Both the position numbers and the translations under genes were made by a program. Positions 5,070 to 11,487 of a stretch of 36,256 nucleotides of DNA are shown in pieces (position 1 is the stretch's first letter; every line of letters starts with the position of its first letter). The stretch spans positions 1 through 36,256 of IMG/VR virus record IMGVR_UViG_3300045107_000859, one strand, 5' to 3'. Source of the DNA: a virus. The notes beneath the pieces are model-generated. The model searched no databases, was not told the DNA's origin, and was given only the letters and a program-made list of their open reading frames with translations.

Positions 5070-5712
5070 CGGCCTTCAGGGTAACAAGCGTGGCCTTTTC
5101 GAGCTTCTTGACCTGCTCGACGCACTCCCAAAGGAACTTCTCGACCTCGGCTTCCATCTCGGCAATTCGCTTATCGTCTCTTGGGAATCGCCGAATGAAG
5201 AGCTGGAACTTCTTCGGTAGTCGAGGGTCATAGGAAACGAAGTCGCACCACTGGCGTTCCGCACAAGCCATCTCTGCGAGCATTTGCCAATGATATTCAA
5301 CAGGTACAACTCCTGCATTGATGTATTCTAGGTGAGTGGCCGTCGTGGGGCATTTGAACTCCACACAGCCATCAGGACTAATCAAACCGTCTGGCGAGGC
5401 TCCAAAACGTGCCACGCGCTCATGGATTGCGAACCCACCAGGTTCAACTACCTCGCCAAGAGCGACTTCGTAGGCATTTCGGGCGTAGATTTCGTTGTCC
5501 AAACCCCATACCATCGCGGGCGAAACGTAATGGTCGGTGGCCCTCCCTGTGAGCATTTCGCAGATGATTTCCGTCTTGTAAGCGCGCCTAGCAGCCGATT
5601 CCCCGCCATTCTTGAGCTTGGACATCAGATCTGGCATTCGGCTCGCCGTAACCGCTCCTATTCGCATTTGGAGCCATTCTACGGAGCCTTGTTCAACGTC
5701 CACGATAGCCAT
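5026..5712 (-). CDS. YqaJ-like viral recombinase/exonuclease, 228 aa
   Basis: The protein has the lambda-exonuclease/YqaJ core: QGSVEWLQMRIGAVTASRM at 8-26, E74 in GLDNEIYAR, D108 in GASPDGLI and E118-x-K120 in VEFKCPTT, the metal-binding PD-(D/E)xK residues. A helical C-terminal segment (EMEAEVEKFLWECVEQVKK) follows. Family members digest one strand of double-stranded DNA ends and hand single strands to an annealase, here the ERF protein encoded immediately upstream. The ATG at 5710-5712 shares a base with the ERF stop (TAATG), so the pair is coupled. The length is usual for the family. Confidence 0.88.
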   Translation of the reverse strand: MAIVDVEQGSVEWLQMRIGAVTASRMPDLMSKLKNGGESAARRAYKTEIICEMLTGRATDHYVSPAMVWGLDNEIYARNAYEVALGEVVEPGGFAIHERVARFGASPDGLISPDGCVEFKCPTTATHLEYINAGVVPVEYHWQMLAEMACAERQWCDFVSYDPRLPKKFQLFIRRFPRDDKRIAEMEAEVEKFLWECVEQVKKLEKATLVTLKADDLEERLEESLGSA

Positions 5713-6452
5713 TAGCCGATTTCCGCCTTTCTCTTGTTCTTGGCCTGAATCAGCTTTGCCATAGCGTCTTTGTCGTTCACCTCGGCAGCCTCGTTGAACG
5801 CTTTACCAAAGACTTTCTTGAGGTCATCTTGGGTCTCAACCTCGGTAATCTGGCGCAGGTACTCATCGAGCTTCGCGGCTTCGCCTTCGTCGCGTTCTGG
5901 GGCCACTCCGTCAGTGTCATTAGCGGCTGCCAGCCCGCAGGCAGCGAGAAGCGTGTACCGCTGCAAGTAGGTCACGGTACTACCAATAGCCTGAACCGCA
6001 TTTTTGCTACCAGACGTGTCGGGATTGCCCATGAGCTGCGTTGACTCGCTGTGCCCCATTTCGTGGGTGAGCACGCAAGAAACTGCAATTACGCCGTCCT
6101 GCTGATTCACCTTCCATGCGTGACTGATACCTACGTCACTGAGAGCCTTCGTCACGACGTCGCACACATGGTCTAGCGTGGCATGTTTGTAGAGGGTGTT
6201 CCCGAACTCCACTTTTTTGTTCTTGGTAATTTCAGGCGGATTGGCTTTGAACTTACGCATGGCAGCGTTGAAAGCCATCTTCGCTTCGTTGGCTTGCCAG
6301 CGCTCCTGCAAGTCCATGAGCTTCCCAAGTTTCTCGACATCGGCACCCTGCTGGACTGCAATTTGCAGCAACTCAATCGGCGTTAGTGCTCCAGATGCTT
6401 CCTTTTGCGGCACAATCTCAAATTCCTTCACTTCCGGCGTGGTATCGCTCAT
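5712..6452 (-). CDS. erf: ERF-family single-strand annealing protein, 246 aa
   Basis: The start is the ATG at 6450-6452 (MSDTTPEVKEFEI) with GGAG five bases upstream, overlapping the upstream TGA. Residues ~50-180 carry the ERF core: LQERWQANEAKMAFNAAMRK, KHATLDHVCDVVTKALSDVG, then SHAWKV and GSTVTYLQRYTLLAACGL, which ends in the conserved 'R+..l....G.a...D.D' segment. ERF proteins form rings that anneal complementary single strands during phage recombination and circularisation. The remaining ~65 residues are helical and charged. The partner exonuclease follows directly. Confidence 0.9.
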   Translation of the reverse strand: MSDTTPEVKEFEIVPQKEASGALTPIELLQIAVQQGADVEKLGKLMDLQERWQANEAKMAFNAAMRKFKANPPEITKNKKVEFGNTLYKHATLDHVCDVVTKALSDVGISHAWKVNQQDGVIAVSCVLTHEMGHSESTQLMGNPDTSGSKNAVQAIGSTVTYLQRYTLLAACGLAAANDTDGVAPERDEGEAAKLDEYLRQITEVETQDDLKKVFGKAFNEAAEVNDKDAMAKLIQAKNKRKAEIG

Positions 6453-6601
6453 GCTTTCTCCGTTTCTTTTTCTGCTAGGCGTTGCACGCGGTAGCTGATT
6501 TCCTGCCATTCTTCCTTCGTAAGCGGTTCTTCGCGGTACGGGCGCTTAACGACCTGCGTGATTATGTCGGCAACGGCTTCCCATGCTAGTGTTGGTTTGA
6601 T
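6449..6601 (-). CDS. Small hypothetical protein with likely AUC start, 50 aa
   Basis: The frame KPTLAWEAVADIITQVVKRP, then PYREEPLTKEEWQEISYRV, is clearly protein-like and its TGA overlaps the ERF start. No ATG, GTG or TTG lies where expected. Instead GGAGG at 6609-6613 is followed, after six bases, by ATC at 6599-6601. The nearest canonical start, ATG at 6638-6640, has no Shine-Dalgarno and would overlap the upstream gene by 55 bases. I prefer AUC but cannot exclude the ATG, which gives 63 aa. No family is recognised; a short helical protein is predicted. Confidence 0.5.
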   Translation of the reverse strand: MKPTLAWEAVADIITQVVKRPYREEPLTKEEWQEISYRVQRLAEKETEKA

Positions 6602-6780
6602 ACGGCACCTCCAGTTAGGCGTTGAATCTCGGCCTCGCATTGGGCAAGTTCTTTTTTGGATTCTTCAAACTGCCCTACAAGCCGTAGAATCTCTGCCAGC
6701 ATCTTGCGCTGCTCCCGTACAAGATAGGTGCGGAAGTCCTGGGTAGCCCGCAGTTCGGTAAGCTCAATCGGTTCGTTCAT
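6586..6780 (-). CDS. Small coiled-coil hypothetical protein, 64 aa
   Basis: Not recognised. It starts MNEPIELTELRATQDFRTYL and continues as a long helix with heptad character (LAEILRLVGQFEESKKELAQ). The ATG at 6778-6780 overlaps the TGA of the membrane-protein gene upstream. AGGA lies eleven bases before the ATG but only eight before an ATT codon directly in front of it, so ATT is a possible alternative start. Confidence 0.55.
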   Translation of the reverse strand: MNEPIELTELRATQDFRTYLVREQRKMLAEILRLVGQFEESKKELAQCEAEIQRLTGGAVSNQH

Positions 6781-6980
6781 AATGAAAGCATTCCTATCAC
6801 AAAGGCAGCAACGGCAAGAGACCAAAAGACAATCTTGGCAAAGAACCAAAGCAGGCGCTTCCCGCTTACAAAGACAGGCTTTTCGTCGCTGAGCATACGA
6901 GCAATAGCGGCTTCATCGGCCTTGCGCTGCTCTTCCACTTCATCCAGAAAGGCTTGGTAGGACGTGCGTGGTTCTCTCAT
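6777..6980 (-). CDS. Tail-anchored membrane protein, 67 aa
   Basis: The first 40 residues are hydrophilic and helical (MREPRTSYQAFLDEVEEQRK). Residues 43-67 form one strong membrane segment at the very C-terminus (LLWFFAKIVFWSLAVAAFVI), so the product should be anchored with its N-terminus in the cytoplasm. Both ends are ATGA overlaps. Small early membrane proteins of this shape are often involved in superinfection exclusion or host modulation, but nothing specific is recognised. Confidence 0.6.
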   Translation of the reverse strand: MREPRTSYQAFLDEVEEQRKADEAAIARMLSDEKPVFVSGKRLLWFFAKIVFWSLAVAAFVIGMLSL

Positions 6981-7375
6981 CGGTTCCCTCCCATTGCTTC
7001 AAACTTCTGCTCAGTGCAAACACCACAGAATCTTACTTGGCCTACAAAAGCTGGATTGCGTTCAGACGCATCGGCAACATGGCCGCAATCGAGAGAGCTA
7101 CGTCCATCGGCATGAACTTCCAGTACGCGGTTATAGGTAACGGAATCGCCCCACATTTCGCGGGTAAGAATCTCGCTTCCGCGCATTGGGCGAGGTTTGT
7201 TTAGGCGGGTGAATTTGGCAGCAGCAACCTCGAAAGTAAGCGGCTGAATGGCCCTGTAGTGCCGCAAAAGGGCTAATTGCAGCGGGTCACGCTCCATGTC
7301 ATCGTCTTCGCGGTCGTCCGGCTCATTACAGCCAGAACGGGCTTCCATTTCGTTCAAAAACATATCCTCAGGCAT
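6977..7375 (-). CDS. Zinc-ribbon-like hypothetical protein, 132 aa
   Basis: The start is set at the ATG 7373-7375 (MPEDMFLNEMEARSGCNEPD), which has GGGAG seven bases upstream. A longer reading extends 58 residues into the HNH gene and lacks a ribosome-binding site. The C-terminal part has DCGHVADASERNP and then FCGVCTEQKF, a C-x-H...C-x-x-C set suited to one zinc ion. The middle contains a basic stretch (FTRLNKPRPMRGSEI). Function unknown. The gene overlaps the HNH homing gene by eight bases, which suggests that the HNH gene inserted ahead of it. Confidence 0.6.
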   Translation of the reverse strand: MPEDMFLNEMEARSGCNEPDDREDDDMERDPLQLALLRHYRAIQPLTFEVAAAKFTRLNKPRPMRGSEILTREMWGDSVTYNRVLEVHADGRSSLDCGHVADASERNPAFVGQVRFCGVCTEQKFEAMGGNR

Positions 7376-7781
7376 TTTTATGCTCCCTTTTCCACATTCT
7401 TCCGCATGTCCTGCAACTTCTTCCCCAGCTATGGTTATATGTGTTTTTCTTGTCGAACGGATGGCCGCGCTTGCAGTGATTCTTGCGAGCATTGATTGCA
7501 GGAGGGCTGATTCCGCGCAACACATTAACGCTACTAGTGACAGCTTCAAGATGTTCTGGATTTACGCAAGCCCGATTGCGACAAAGATGGTCAATCGTTA
7601 AGCCAGCAGGGATAGGGCCCTTGTGAATCTGGTACGAAACGCGATGAGCGCATAGAGGCTTTTTGTGAAAGAAAAGCCGCCCATATCCAGAACCAACTTT
7701 CTTGGTTCCCTTCCACAGCCAGCAGGTCTTGGTTTTCTCAACGAACTTCCAAAACCTAGCTTCAAGAGGCCGATTGTCCAC
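7368..7781 (-). CDS. HNH homing endonuclease, 137 aa
   Basis: The protein has the HNH_3 layout: CWLWKGTKKVGSGYGRLF at 20-37, AHRVSYQIHKGPIPAG, then D64-H65-L-C in LTIDHLCRNRACVNPEHL with N74 and H77. A C-terminal zinc ribbon (C103, H107, C123, C126) completes it. This is the classic free-standing phage homing endonuclease, which cuts alleles lacking it. The start is GTG at 7779-7781 with GGAG five bases upstream. It sits between two small hypothetical genes without an obvious operon role, as expected for a selfish insertion. Confidence 0.88.
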   Translation of the reverse strand: MDNRPLEARFWKFVEKTKTCWLWKGTKKVGSGYGRLFFHKKPLCAHRVSYQIHKGPIPAGLTIDHLCRNRACVNPEHLEAVTSSVNVLRGISPPAINARKNHCKRGHPFDKKNTYNHSWGRSCRTCGRMWKREHKNA

Positions 7782-7811
7782 GCTCTCTCCTTTGTTTGGC
7801 GCTGCGAGGTG

Positions 7812-8024
7812 CTAGGCCCTGTCCGCGTTCAGCGTATCTACTGCGAATGGGGAGCAATCGCCACGATGCATGTATGGCCGCACGCAGGTCGCAGAGCATG
7901 TCCTATTGGACGGCTGGCCAGCGGCGTAGAACCAAGCATTAAAATCCGTCCATCGTTTTGGACAATCCGCCTTAGCGTGATACCCACCGCAGTCGCAAAG
8001 AATAACTATAGGCTTGTTTTGCAT
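7812..8024 (-). CDS. Small cysteine/histidine-rich protein, 70 aa
   Basis: Six cysteines and two histidines in 70 residues. ILCDCGGYHAKADCPKRW forms a zinc-knuckle-like C-x-C-x3-H-x4-C, and a second set lies in RTCSATCVRPYMHRGDCS. The CGGYH word also occurs in the protein encoded at 1352-1843. GAAGGAG lies seven bases before the ATG. Metal-dependent nucleic-acid or protein binding is likely; no family is recognised. Confidence 0.6.
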   Translation of the reverse strand: MQNKPIVILCDCGGYHAKADCPKRWTDFNAWFYAAGQPSNRTCSATCVRPYMHRGDCSPFAVDTLNADRA

Positions 8025-8069
8025 CTCATCTCTCCTTCTCTAGCCTATTCTGCGCTGGCCTAGTGGCGC

Positions 8070-8240
8070 TTACCGCTGAGCCAATTCCTGTTTGACTACC
8101 TCTGCCCGCTTCGCCCAAACGAAATGGCGCTTACTGCCGGAATAGGCCGCGTTTCCTTCGGCTTGAGCGAGCAATCCTTCCAATACCCATTTAGTGCAGA
8201 GCTTGAGTCTTTCTGGCGACCATTTCGAGAAGCGTTTCAT
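8070..8240 (-). CDS. First early-operon protein, basic helical, 56 aa
   Basis: The start is the ATG at 8238-8240 (MKRFSKWSPERLKLCTKWVL) with GAAGGGA seven bases upstream. The remainder (EGLLAQAEGNAAYSGSKRHF, then VWAKRAEVVKQELAQR) is basic and helical. As the first gene after the leftward promoter it would be the earliest expressed. It is not recognised; an early regulatory or host take-over role is a guess from position only. Confidence 0.6.
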   Translation of the reverse strand: MKRFSKWSPERLKLCTKWVLEGLLAQAEGNAAYSGSKRHFVWAKRAEVVKQELAQR

Positions 8241-8296
8241 TTCATTTCCCTTCTGCGCTGGCAGGTGCGCTAGGAATCTACTGCCTGACAGGAGCC

Positions 8297-8325
8297 AATG
8301 TCGCACGACTATACAAATCTGTCAA
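8297..8325 (-). promoter_or_regulatory. Leftward early promoter
   Basis: Minus-strand TTGACA at 8320-8325, a 17-base spacer and GACATT at 8297-8302. The -35 is perfect and the -10 weak (three of six). The predicted start near 8290 leaves a leader of about 50 bases with the GAAGGGA site of the first early gene. Confidence 0.55.
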
Positions 8326-8336
8326 GAAGAAAAAAG

Positions 8337-8344
8337 TACTAGTA
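8337..8344. promoter_or_regulatory. Candidate operator TACTAGTA
   Basis: A perfect 8-bp palindrome, imperfectly extended to ten bases as GTACTAGTAT, in the space between the two divergent promoters. This is the natural place for the HTH regulator encoded at 8391 to bind and control both directions. No second copy was found nearby, so confidence is low. Confidence 0.3.
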
Positions 8345-8356
8345 TCAACTTTTCTG

Positions 8357-8384
8357 TTGCAATCGCTCTACAATGGTGTATTGT
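8357..8384 (+). promoter_or_regulatory. Rightward promoter giving a leaderless regulator mRNA
   Basis: TTGCAA (8357-8362), a 16-base spacer, and TATTGT (8379-8384). Both boxes match consensus at four of six positions. The base seven after the -10 box is 8391, the A of the regulator ATG, and no Shine-Dalgarno precedes that ATG. A leaderless transcript, as for lambda cI from PRM, is inferred. AACTTTTC at 8347-8354 just before the -35 resembles the decamers ahead of the promoter at 11109. Confidence 0.4.
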
Positions 8385-8390
8385 GTGAGT

Positions 8391-8570
8391 ATGGACAAAG
8401 AGATTCTGAAGCGAGAGATTAAAAAGCGAGGCGGGGCGACGGCCGTATCGAAGGCTCTTGGCGTATCGGCGTGTGCGGTGTTTTTTTGGCAGAGCGGCAA
8501 GCGCAGGCCAAGCGATAAGTTATTGAATTATCTAGGCTTAAAAAGAGTTGAGAAGCTGGTGCGAGCCTAG
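8391..8570 (+). CDS. Cro/YdaS-like HTH regulator, 59 aa
   Basis: The sequence MDKEILKREIKKRGGATAVS, then KALGVSACAVFFWQSGKRRP, is a small lambda-repressor-fold helix-turn-helix. 'GGATAVSKALGVSACAVFFW' forms helices 2-3 and 'SGKRRPSDK' the following turn, as in YdaS/Cro-type phage regulators. There is no C-terminal dimerisation or cleavage domain, so it resembles Cro more than CI. It is divergent from the early operon and presumably represses one or both promoters between them. A reading from the ATG at 8373 adds six residues, also without a Shine-Dalgarno. Confidence 0.75.
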   Translation: MDKEILKREIKKRGGATAVSKALGVSACAVFFWQSGKRRPSDKLLNYLGLKRVEKLVRA

Positions 8571-8586
8571 CTAGGGGAGTGAGAAA

Positions 8587-8791
8587 ATGAGCGAGAGCTT
8601 CGGCGTAATCCATCCTAGGAGTCCAATTATTCGATGATAGGGCTTGGCGCATTGGGTTTAGAGTTGTGGCGCACATTGCTCAAGGTGAAGCGCGAGAACG
8701 AGAGGCATTAGCCAAAGTGCATGAAGCAGATATTTCGTTTGTTCGCGGTCAGTTAGCAGAGATTCGCAAAACTCTAGAAGAATTGGCTTGA
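8587..8791 (+). pseudogene. Small ORF with an internal +1 frameshift, ~67 aa
   Basis: GGGGAG and an ATG at 8587 start MSESFGVI, but this frame stops at codon 17. From about base 8610 another frame gives a convincing sequence: VQLFDDRAWRIGFRVVAHIA, QGEARERE, then DISFVRGQLAEIRKTLEELA and TGA at 8789-8791. That frame follows a TAA and has no usable start of its own. A single missing or extra base near 8608-8612, or a programmed +1 shift, would join the two. The product would be a small amphipathic helical protein next to the regulator; no family is recognised. Confidence 0.45.
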
Positions 8792-8873
8792 CCCAAGCAG
8801 CAAATAGGAGACGCAAGTGCAAGGCATTTCTTTCAGCCTAGTACCATAACTCAGCAAATATCCAAAAATACTC

Positions 8874-8902
8874 TTGAAAACCCATCCAAACCCTAGTATT
8901 TA
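8874..8902 (+). promoter_or_regulatory. Weak candidate late promoter before the terminase genes
   Basis: TTGAAA (8874-8879), 17 bases, TATTTA (8897-8902), in the gap 8792-8911 that otherwise shows no gene. The small-terminase ATG at 8912 has no Shine-Dalgarno and lies only three bases past the predicted start, so this could be a further near-leaderless message. The -10 match is poor. Confidence 0.25.
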
Positions 8903-8911
8903 TCGAAATGT

Positions 8912-9184
8912 ATGCCTAGACCTGCAGGCTCTAAGAACAAAGCGACTCTCGCAGCGGAAGCGTTTATCCGTCAGGTCGAATTAGCTCTCAAGCGCGGCGA
9001 ATCAGAAGAGACTTTGGTGAATCTGACTTGCAGGGCACTCACCGACAAAAAGAATCCCATGATTGGATTCGCGGCGTTAAAGCAAGTTCTCGAAATGAAG
9101 TTCGGCAAGCCAAAGCAAACAAGCGAATTAACAGGCGAAGGTGGCGGCGCTATCGTTGTGAAAGTGCAGCATGTTGGGAACTGA
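8912..9184 (+). CDS. terS: Terminase small subunit-like protein, 90 aa
   Basis: The N-terminus MPRPAGSKNKATLAAEAFIR, with basic residues followed by a helix, resembles the DNA-binding end of small terminase-like proteins of the 'GRPKGSKN' type. It continues with two helices (LVNLTCRALTDKKNPMIGFA, then ALKQVLEMKFGKPKQ). It lies directly before and overlaps the large terminase by 14 bases, which is the main evidence. It would recognise the packaging site and load the large subunit. At 90 aa it is on the short side. No Shine-Dalgarno is seen. Confidence 0.6.
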   Translation: MPRPAGSKNKATLAAEAFIRQVELALKRGESEETLVNLTCRALTDKKNPMIGFAALKQVLEMKFGKPKQTSELTGEGGGAIVVKVQHVGN

Positions 9185-10724
9185 AATAAGCATTTCCCTC
9201 CAGCCTAAACAGTCCCAACTCTACAAGCTCTGGAACGACTCTGAAACAACACGCATAGGCTTTGGCGGAGCAAGAGGGGGAGCAAAGTCAGGCGGCGGCA
9301 GACGATGCATGTTGCTCAGAAGGCTTGAATATCCCAATACAACAGGCTTAATCCTCAGGCGAACCTACCCAGAACTGTATCGCTCGCACATCGTTAAGAT
9401 GTTTGAGGAGTTTCCGATCACTCGGTCCTGGTGGAATGAGCAGCGCAAGGAAATGGCAGCTCCTAACGGTAGCCGTTTGTTCTTTGGCTCGGCAGAGCAC
9501 GAAAAGGACATGGCGGGCTTCTATTCTGCTGAGTACGCAGACATTATGGTGGATGAGGCGCAAGAGTTCAGCCAGGACGAACTAGAGAAGCTGACAGGCT
9601 CAAATCGTTGCACATCTAATCGGAAAATCGTGCCCAAGATGGTCTACACGTTCATGCCGGGGCTTTCCGAGGCAGGAATTCCGCCAAAAGGCCTCAACTA
9701 CCTGAAAAGAGTCTTTCCTGACAATCAGTTGAGAGCAGAAGAGTTAAAAGAGAAATGGGCGTTCATCCAAGCCTTTGCTTGGGATAACGTTGAATGGGCG
9801 AGAAACGCTTTAGAGCAAGATGGCGTAACAGAGAAGCAGTTCTATAGATGGGATGAGGACAAGCGCAGAGAGTATTTCATTGGGCGTACCAAGTTCGGCG
9901 CTACGCTTTCGGCCCTGACAAATCAGTATCTTAGAGAGGCCTGGCTATATGGCAAGTGGGGAACGTTTGAAGGGCAATACTTCCAGAACTTCCGCTGGGA
10001 GAAAGACACGGTAGACCCGAAAGACATAACTATCGAGCCGTGGCATAAACGATGGATTAGCTGCGATTGGGGCTTTGACCATCCGGCAGTCGTTCACTGG
10101 CACGCGCAGGACCAAGATGGAACGGTTACGACGTACAGGGAGTTTTGGAGCCGTGGACTAGGAGAAGCGGAGCTAGGCCGGGAGATTGGCAGGCGGTCAG
10201 GAAATGAGGAAATTAAGGCTTTCCATATGAGTTGGGACGCATTCGGAAAGCTGTCTAAGGACACGCGCAGGCCGATTACCGAGATGATAGCAAATGAGTT
10301 GCCGGACAATGTGCCTTATCCCACTCCAGCAGATGCTTCTCCAGGGACAAGGATTTCCGGCTGGAGATTGATGCACCAACTTATTGACGCTGGCCAATGG
10401 AAGATTAGCCGCGAGTGCCCTAAACTGATTGAATGCCTGCCAACACTGGTGCGCGACATGCAGCGCAACTCTGAGGACGTGCTAAAGGTAGACTTCAGCG
10501 ATAGTTACATCGGGGATGATCCGGCAGATTGTGCACGGTATGGATTGGCCGAAGAGCGTATTACGGTGGTTGGGAAACCCGCTAGCCTTCGCATTAAAGA
10601 GCGGTTAGATTCCCTACCAGATGAGCAGGCAAAGTACATGCAGTACCATAAAATCACCGCAGAAGAGCGCAAGAAGTCTCCGCAGCCCTTCGCTATCAAA
10701 AGACACTGGAGGTTCAGCCGATGA
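9171..10724 (+). CDS. terL: Terminase large subunit, 517 aa
   Basis: An ATPase-nuclease of full length. Walker A is GARGGAKS at 33-40 (the alanine before K39 is common in terminases). Walker B is ADIMVDEAQEF with D128 and E129. The nuclease domain begins at WISCDWGFDHP with D299 and D303; a further acidic site, DDPADCARYGLA, lies near residue 450. The C-terminal ~40 residues are basic. The enzyme pumps DNA into the prohead through the portal encoded downstream and cuts the concatemer. It overlaps the small subunit at its start, and its TGA overlaps the next ATG. Confidence 0.93.
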   Translation: MLGTEISISLQPKQSQLYKLWNDSETTRIGFGGARGGAKSGGGRRCMLLRRLEYPNTTGLILRRTYPELYRSHIVKMFEEFPITRSWWNEQRKEMAAPNGSRLFFGSAEHEKDMAGFYSAEYADIMVDEAQEFSQDELEKLTGSNRCTSNRKIVPKMVYTFMPGLSEAGIPPKGLNYLKRVFPDNQLRAEELKEKWAFIQAFAWDNVEWARNALEQDGVTEKQFYRWDEDKRREYFIGRTKFGATLSALTNQYLREAWLYGKWGTFEGQYFQNFRWEKDTVDPKDITIEPWHKRWISCDWGFDHPAVVHWHAQDQDGTVTTYREFWSRGLGEAELGREIGRRSGNEEIKAFHMSWDAFGKLSKDTRRPITEMIANELPDNVPYPTPADASPGTRISGWRLMHQLIDAGQWKISRECPKLIECLPTLVRDMQRNSEDVLKVDFSDSYIGDDPADCARYGLAEERITVVGKPASLRIKERLDSLPDEQAKYMQYHKITAEERKKSPQPFAIKRHWRFSR

Positions 10725-11071
10725 TGCCTTGCATAGTTGCGTTATTCCTAGTACCGCCAAAGCCCGCACCAAAGGTTCATAAGCCTGCGATTGTGCTCAA
10801 TCTGGCACTAACAGGAATAGCGACTTGGGACGGTTATCAAACGCGGCAGAGCATCAAAGCTGGTGCCCATGAAGTAGACCCAATCGCCAGAGTGTTTATC
10901 GGCCCTAAACCTACATGGGCAAGAATGGCTCCGTTTGGAGCTGCAGAGGTAATCGGCTCGGCATGGCTGGCTACGAAGATGCGAAACTCGAAGCGTTGGC
11001 GCAGAGTTTGGTGGGTGCCACAAGTAGCGTTAATCGGCGCTCATGCTTACGGGATTGCTTCGAGCAGGTAA
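10721..11071 (+). CDS. Multi-pass membrane hypothetical protein, 116 aa
   Basis: The start overlaps the terminase stop (ATGA). Hydrophobic stretches at about 3-13, 22-37 and 70-85, plus a fourth near 98-112 (VPQVALIGAHAYGI), suggest three or four membrane passes. Between the second and third is a polar loop with HEVDPIARVFIGPKP, reminiscent of small bacterial membrane proteins with a conserved 'E.nP' motif. Function unknown. Its place between terminase and head genes does not fit the usual lysis position, so holin activity is only one possibility. Confidence 0.5.
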   Translation: MMPCIVALFLVPPKPAPKVHKPAIVLNLALTGIATWDGYQTRQSIKAGAHEVDPIARVFIGPKPTWARMAPFGAAEVIGSAWLATKMRNSKRWRRVWWVPQVALIGAHAYGIASSR

Positions 11072-11107
11072 CATTTCTACCCAATTTGTAACCTTTCGTA
11101 ACTTTTC
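11068..11107 (+). repeat. Three phased decamers GTAAC[A/C/T]TTTC
   Basis: Copies at 11068-11077, 11088-11097 and 11098-11107 start 20 and 10 bases apart, so all face the same side of the helix. The last copy ends one base before the -35 box at 11109. The arrangement suits an activator that contacts RNA polymerase. A related AACTTTTC lies two bases before the -35 box of the regulator promoter at 8357. Confidence 0.55.
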
Positions 11108-11108
11108 C

Positions 11109-11138
11109 TTGACAAGGCACTAGAACTAGCCGTACTTT
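11109..11138 (+). promoter_or_regulatory. Candidate activated promoter with a leaderless start
   Basis: TTGACA (11109-11114), 18 bases, TACTTT (11133-11138). The predicted first transcribed base is 11145, the A of the next gene's ATG, and no Shine-Dalgarno precedes it. The long spacer, the weak -10 and the phased upstream repeats all suggest dependence on an activator. Confidence 0.5.
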
Positions 11139-11144
11139 ACGCGC

Positions 11145-11402
11145 ATGGGCCGCATTGCGTCCTGGCTGACACAAATAGTCAAAGGCCGTTATACCTGCTA
11201 TCTGGAGCAGGAGCTTGAGCGTACTAGAACTGAATTGCGCCAGTGGCAAGGAATCTTTTTGACGCATGAGGGCCTTCCCAAGCTAGACCCTTCCGTTCCC
11301 CGGCCACTTCCCAAGATGAGCAATCGTATGTTGCCGAGCCAGCTCAGGCAGAAGCTAGAGGCTTTTACTCTGCCAAAGGAGAAGCCGAGTGGCAGCGCGT
11401 AA
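11145..11402 (+). CDS. Small hypothetical protein, 85 aa
   Basis: Not recognised. It starts MGRIASWLTQIVKGRYTCYL and continues with a charged helix (EQELERTRTELRQWQGIF) and a proline-rich part (LPKLDPSVPRPLPK). It is the first gene after a well-formed promoter and begins where transcription is predicted to begin, so it probably uses a leaderless mRNA. Its end overlaps the AT-hook peptide gene by 14 bases. Confidence 0.55.
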   Translation: MGRIASWLTQIVKGRYTCYLEQELERTRTELRQWQGIFLTHEGLPKLDPSVPRPLPKMSNRMLPSQLRQKLEAFTLPKEKPSGSA

Positions 11403-11475
11403 ACCAGGAAGGCCGAAAAAGGATTTGCCGCCTAAAAAGGTATTGGCGGCGTTAGTGAGAGAACTGAAAGCGTGA
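11389..11475 (+). CDS. AT-hook-like micro-protein, 28 aa
   Basis: From the GTG at 11389, with AAAGGAG seven bases upstream, the frame reads V-A-A-R-K-P-G-R-P-K-K-D and then LPPKKVLAALVRELKA before a TGA. K-P-G-R-P-K-K is an AT-hook-type minor-groove binding motif; the rest is a short amphipathic helix. The overlap with the preceding gene and the good ribosome-binding site support translation. It is too short for a family call. Confidence 0.5.
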   Translation: MAARKPGRPKKDLPPKKVLAALVRELKA

Positions 11476-11487
11476 TGGGGAGAAAGC

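Noticed and set aside
6977-7549. 190-aa reading of the zinc-ribbon-like protein
   Set aside because: The extra 58 residues run antiparallel in character to the HNH gene's other frame and have no ribosome-binding site; the ATG at 7375 does.
8373-8390. ATG at 8373 as the regulator start
   Set aside because: It adds M-V-Y-C-V-S, which does not belong to the HTH fold, and has no Shine-Dalgarno. The ATG at 8391 matches the predicted transcription start.
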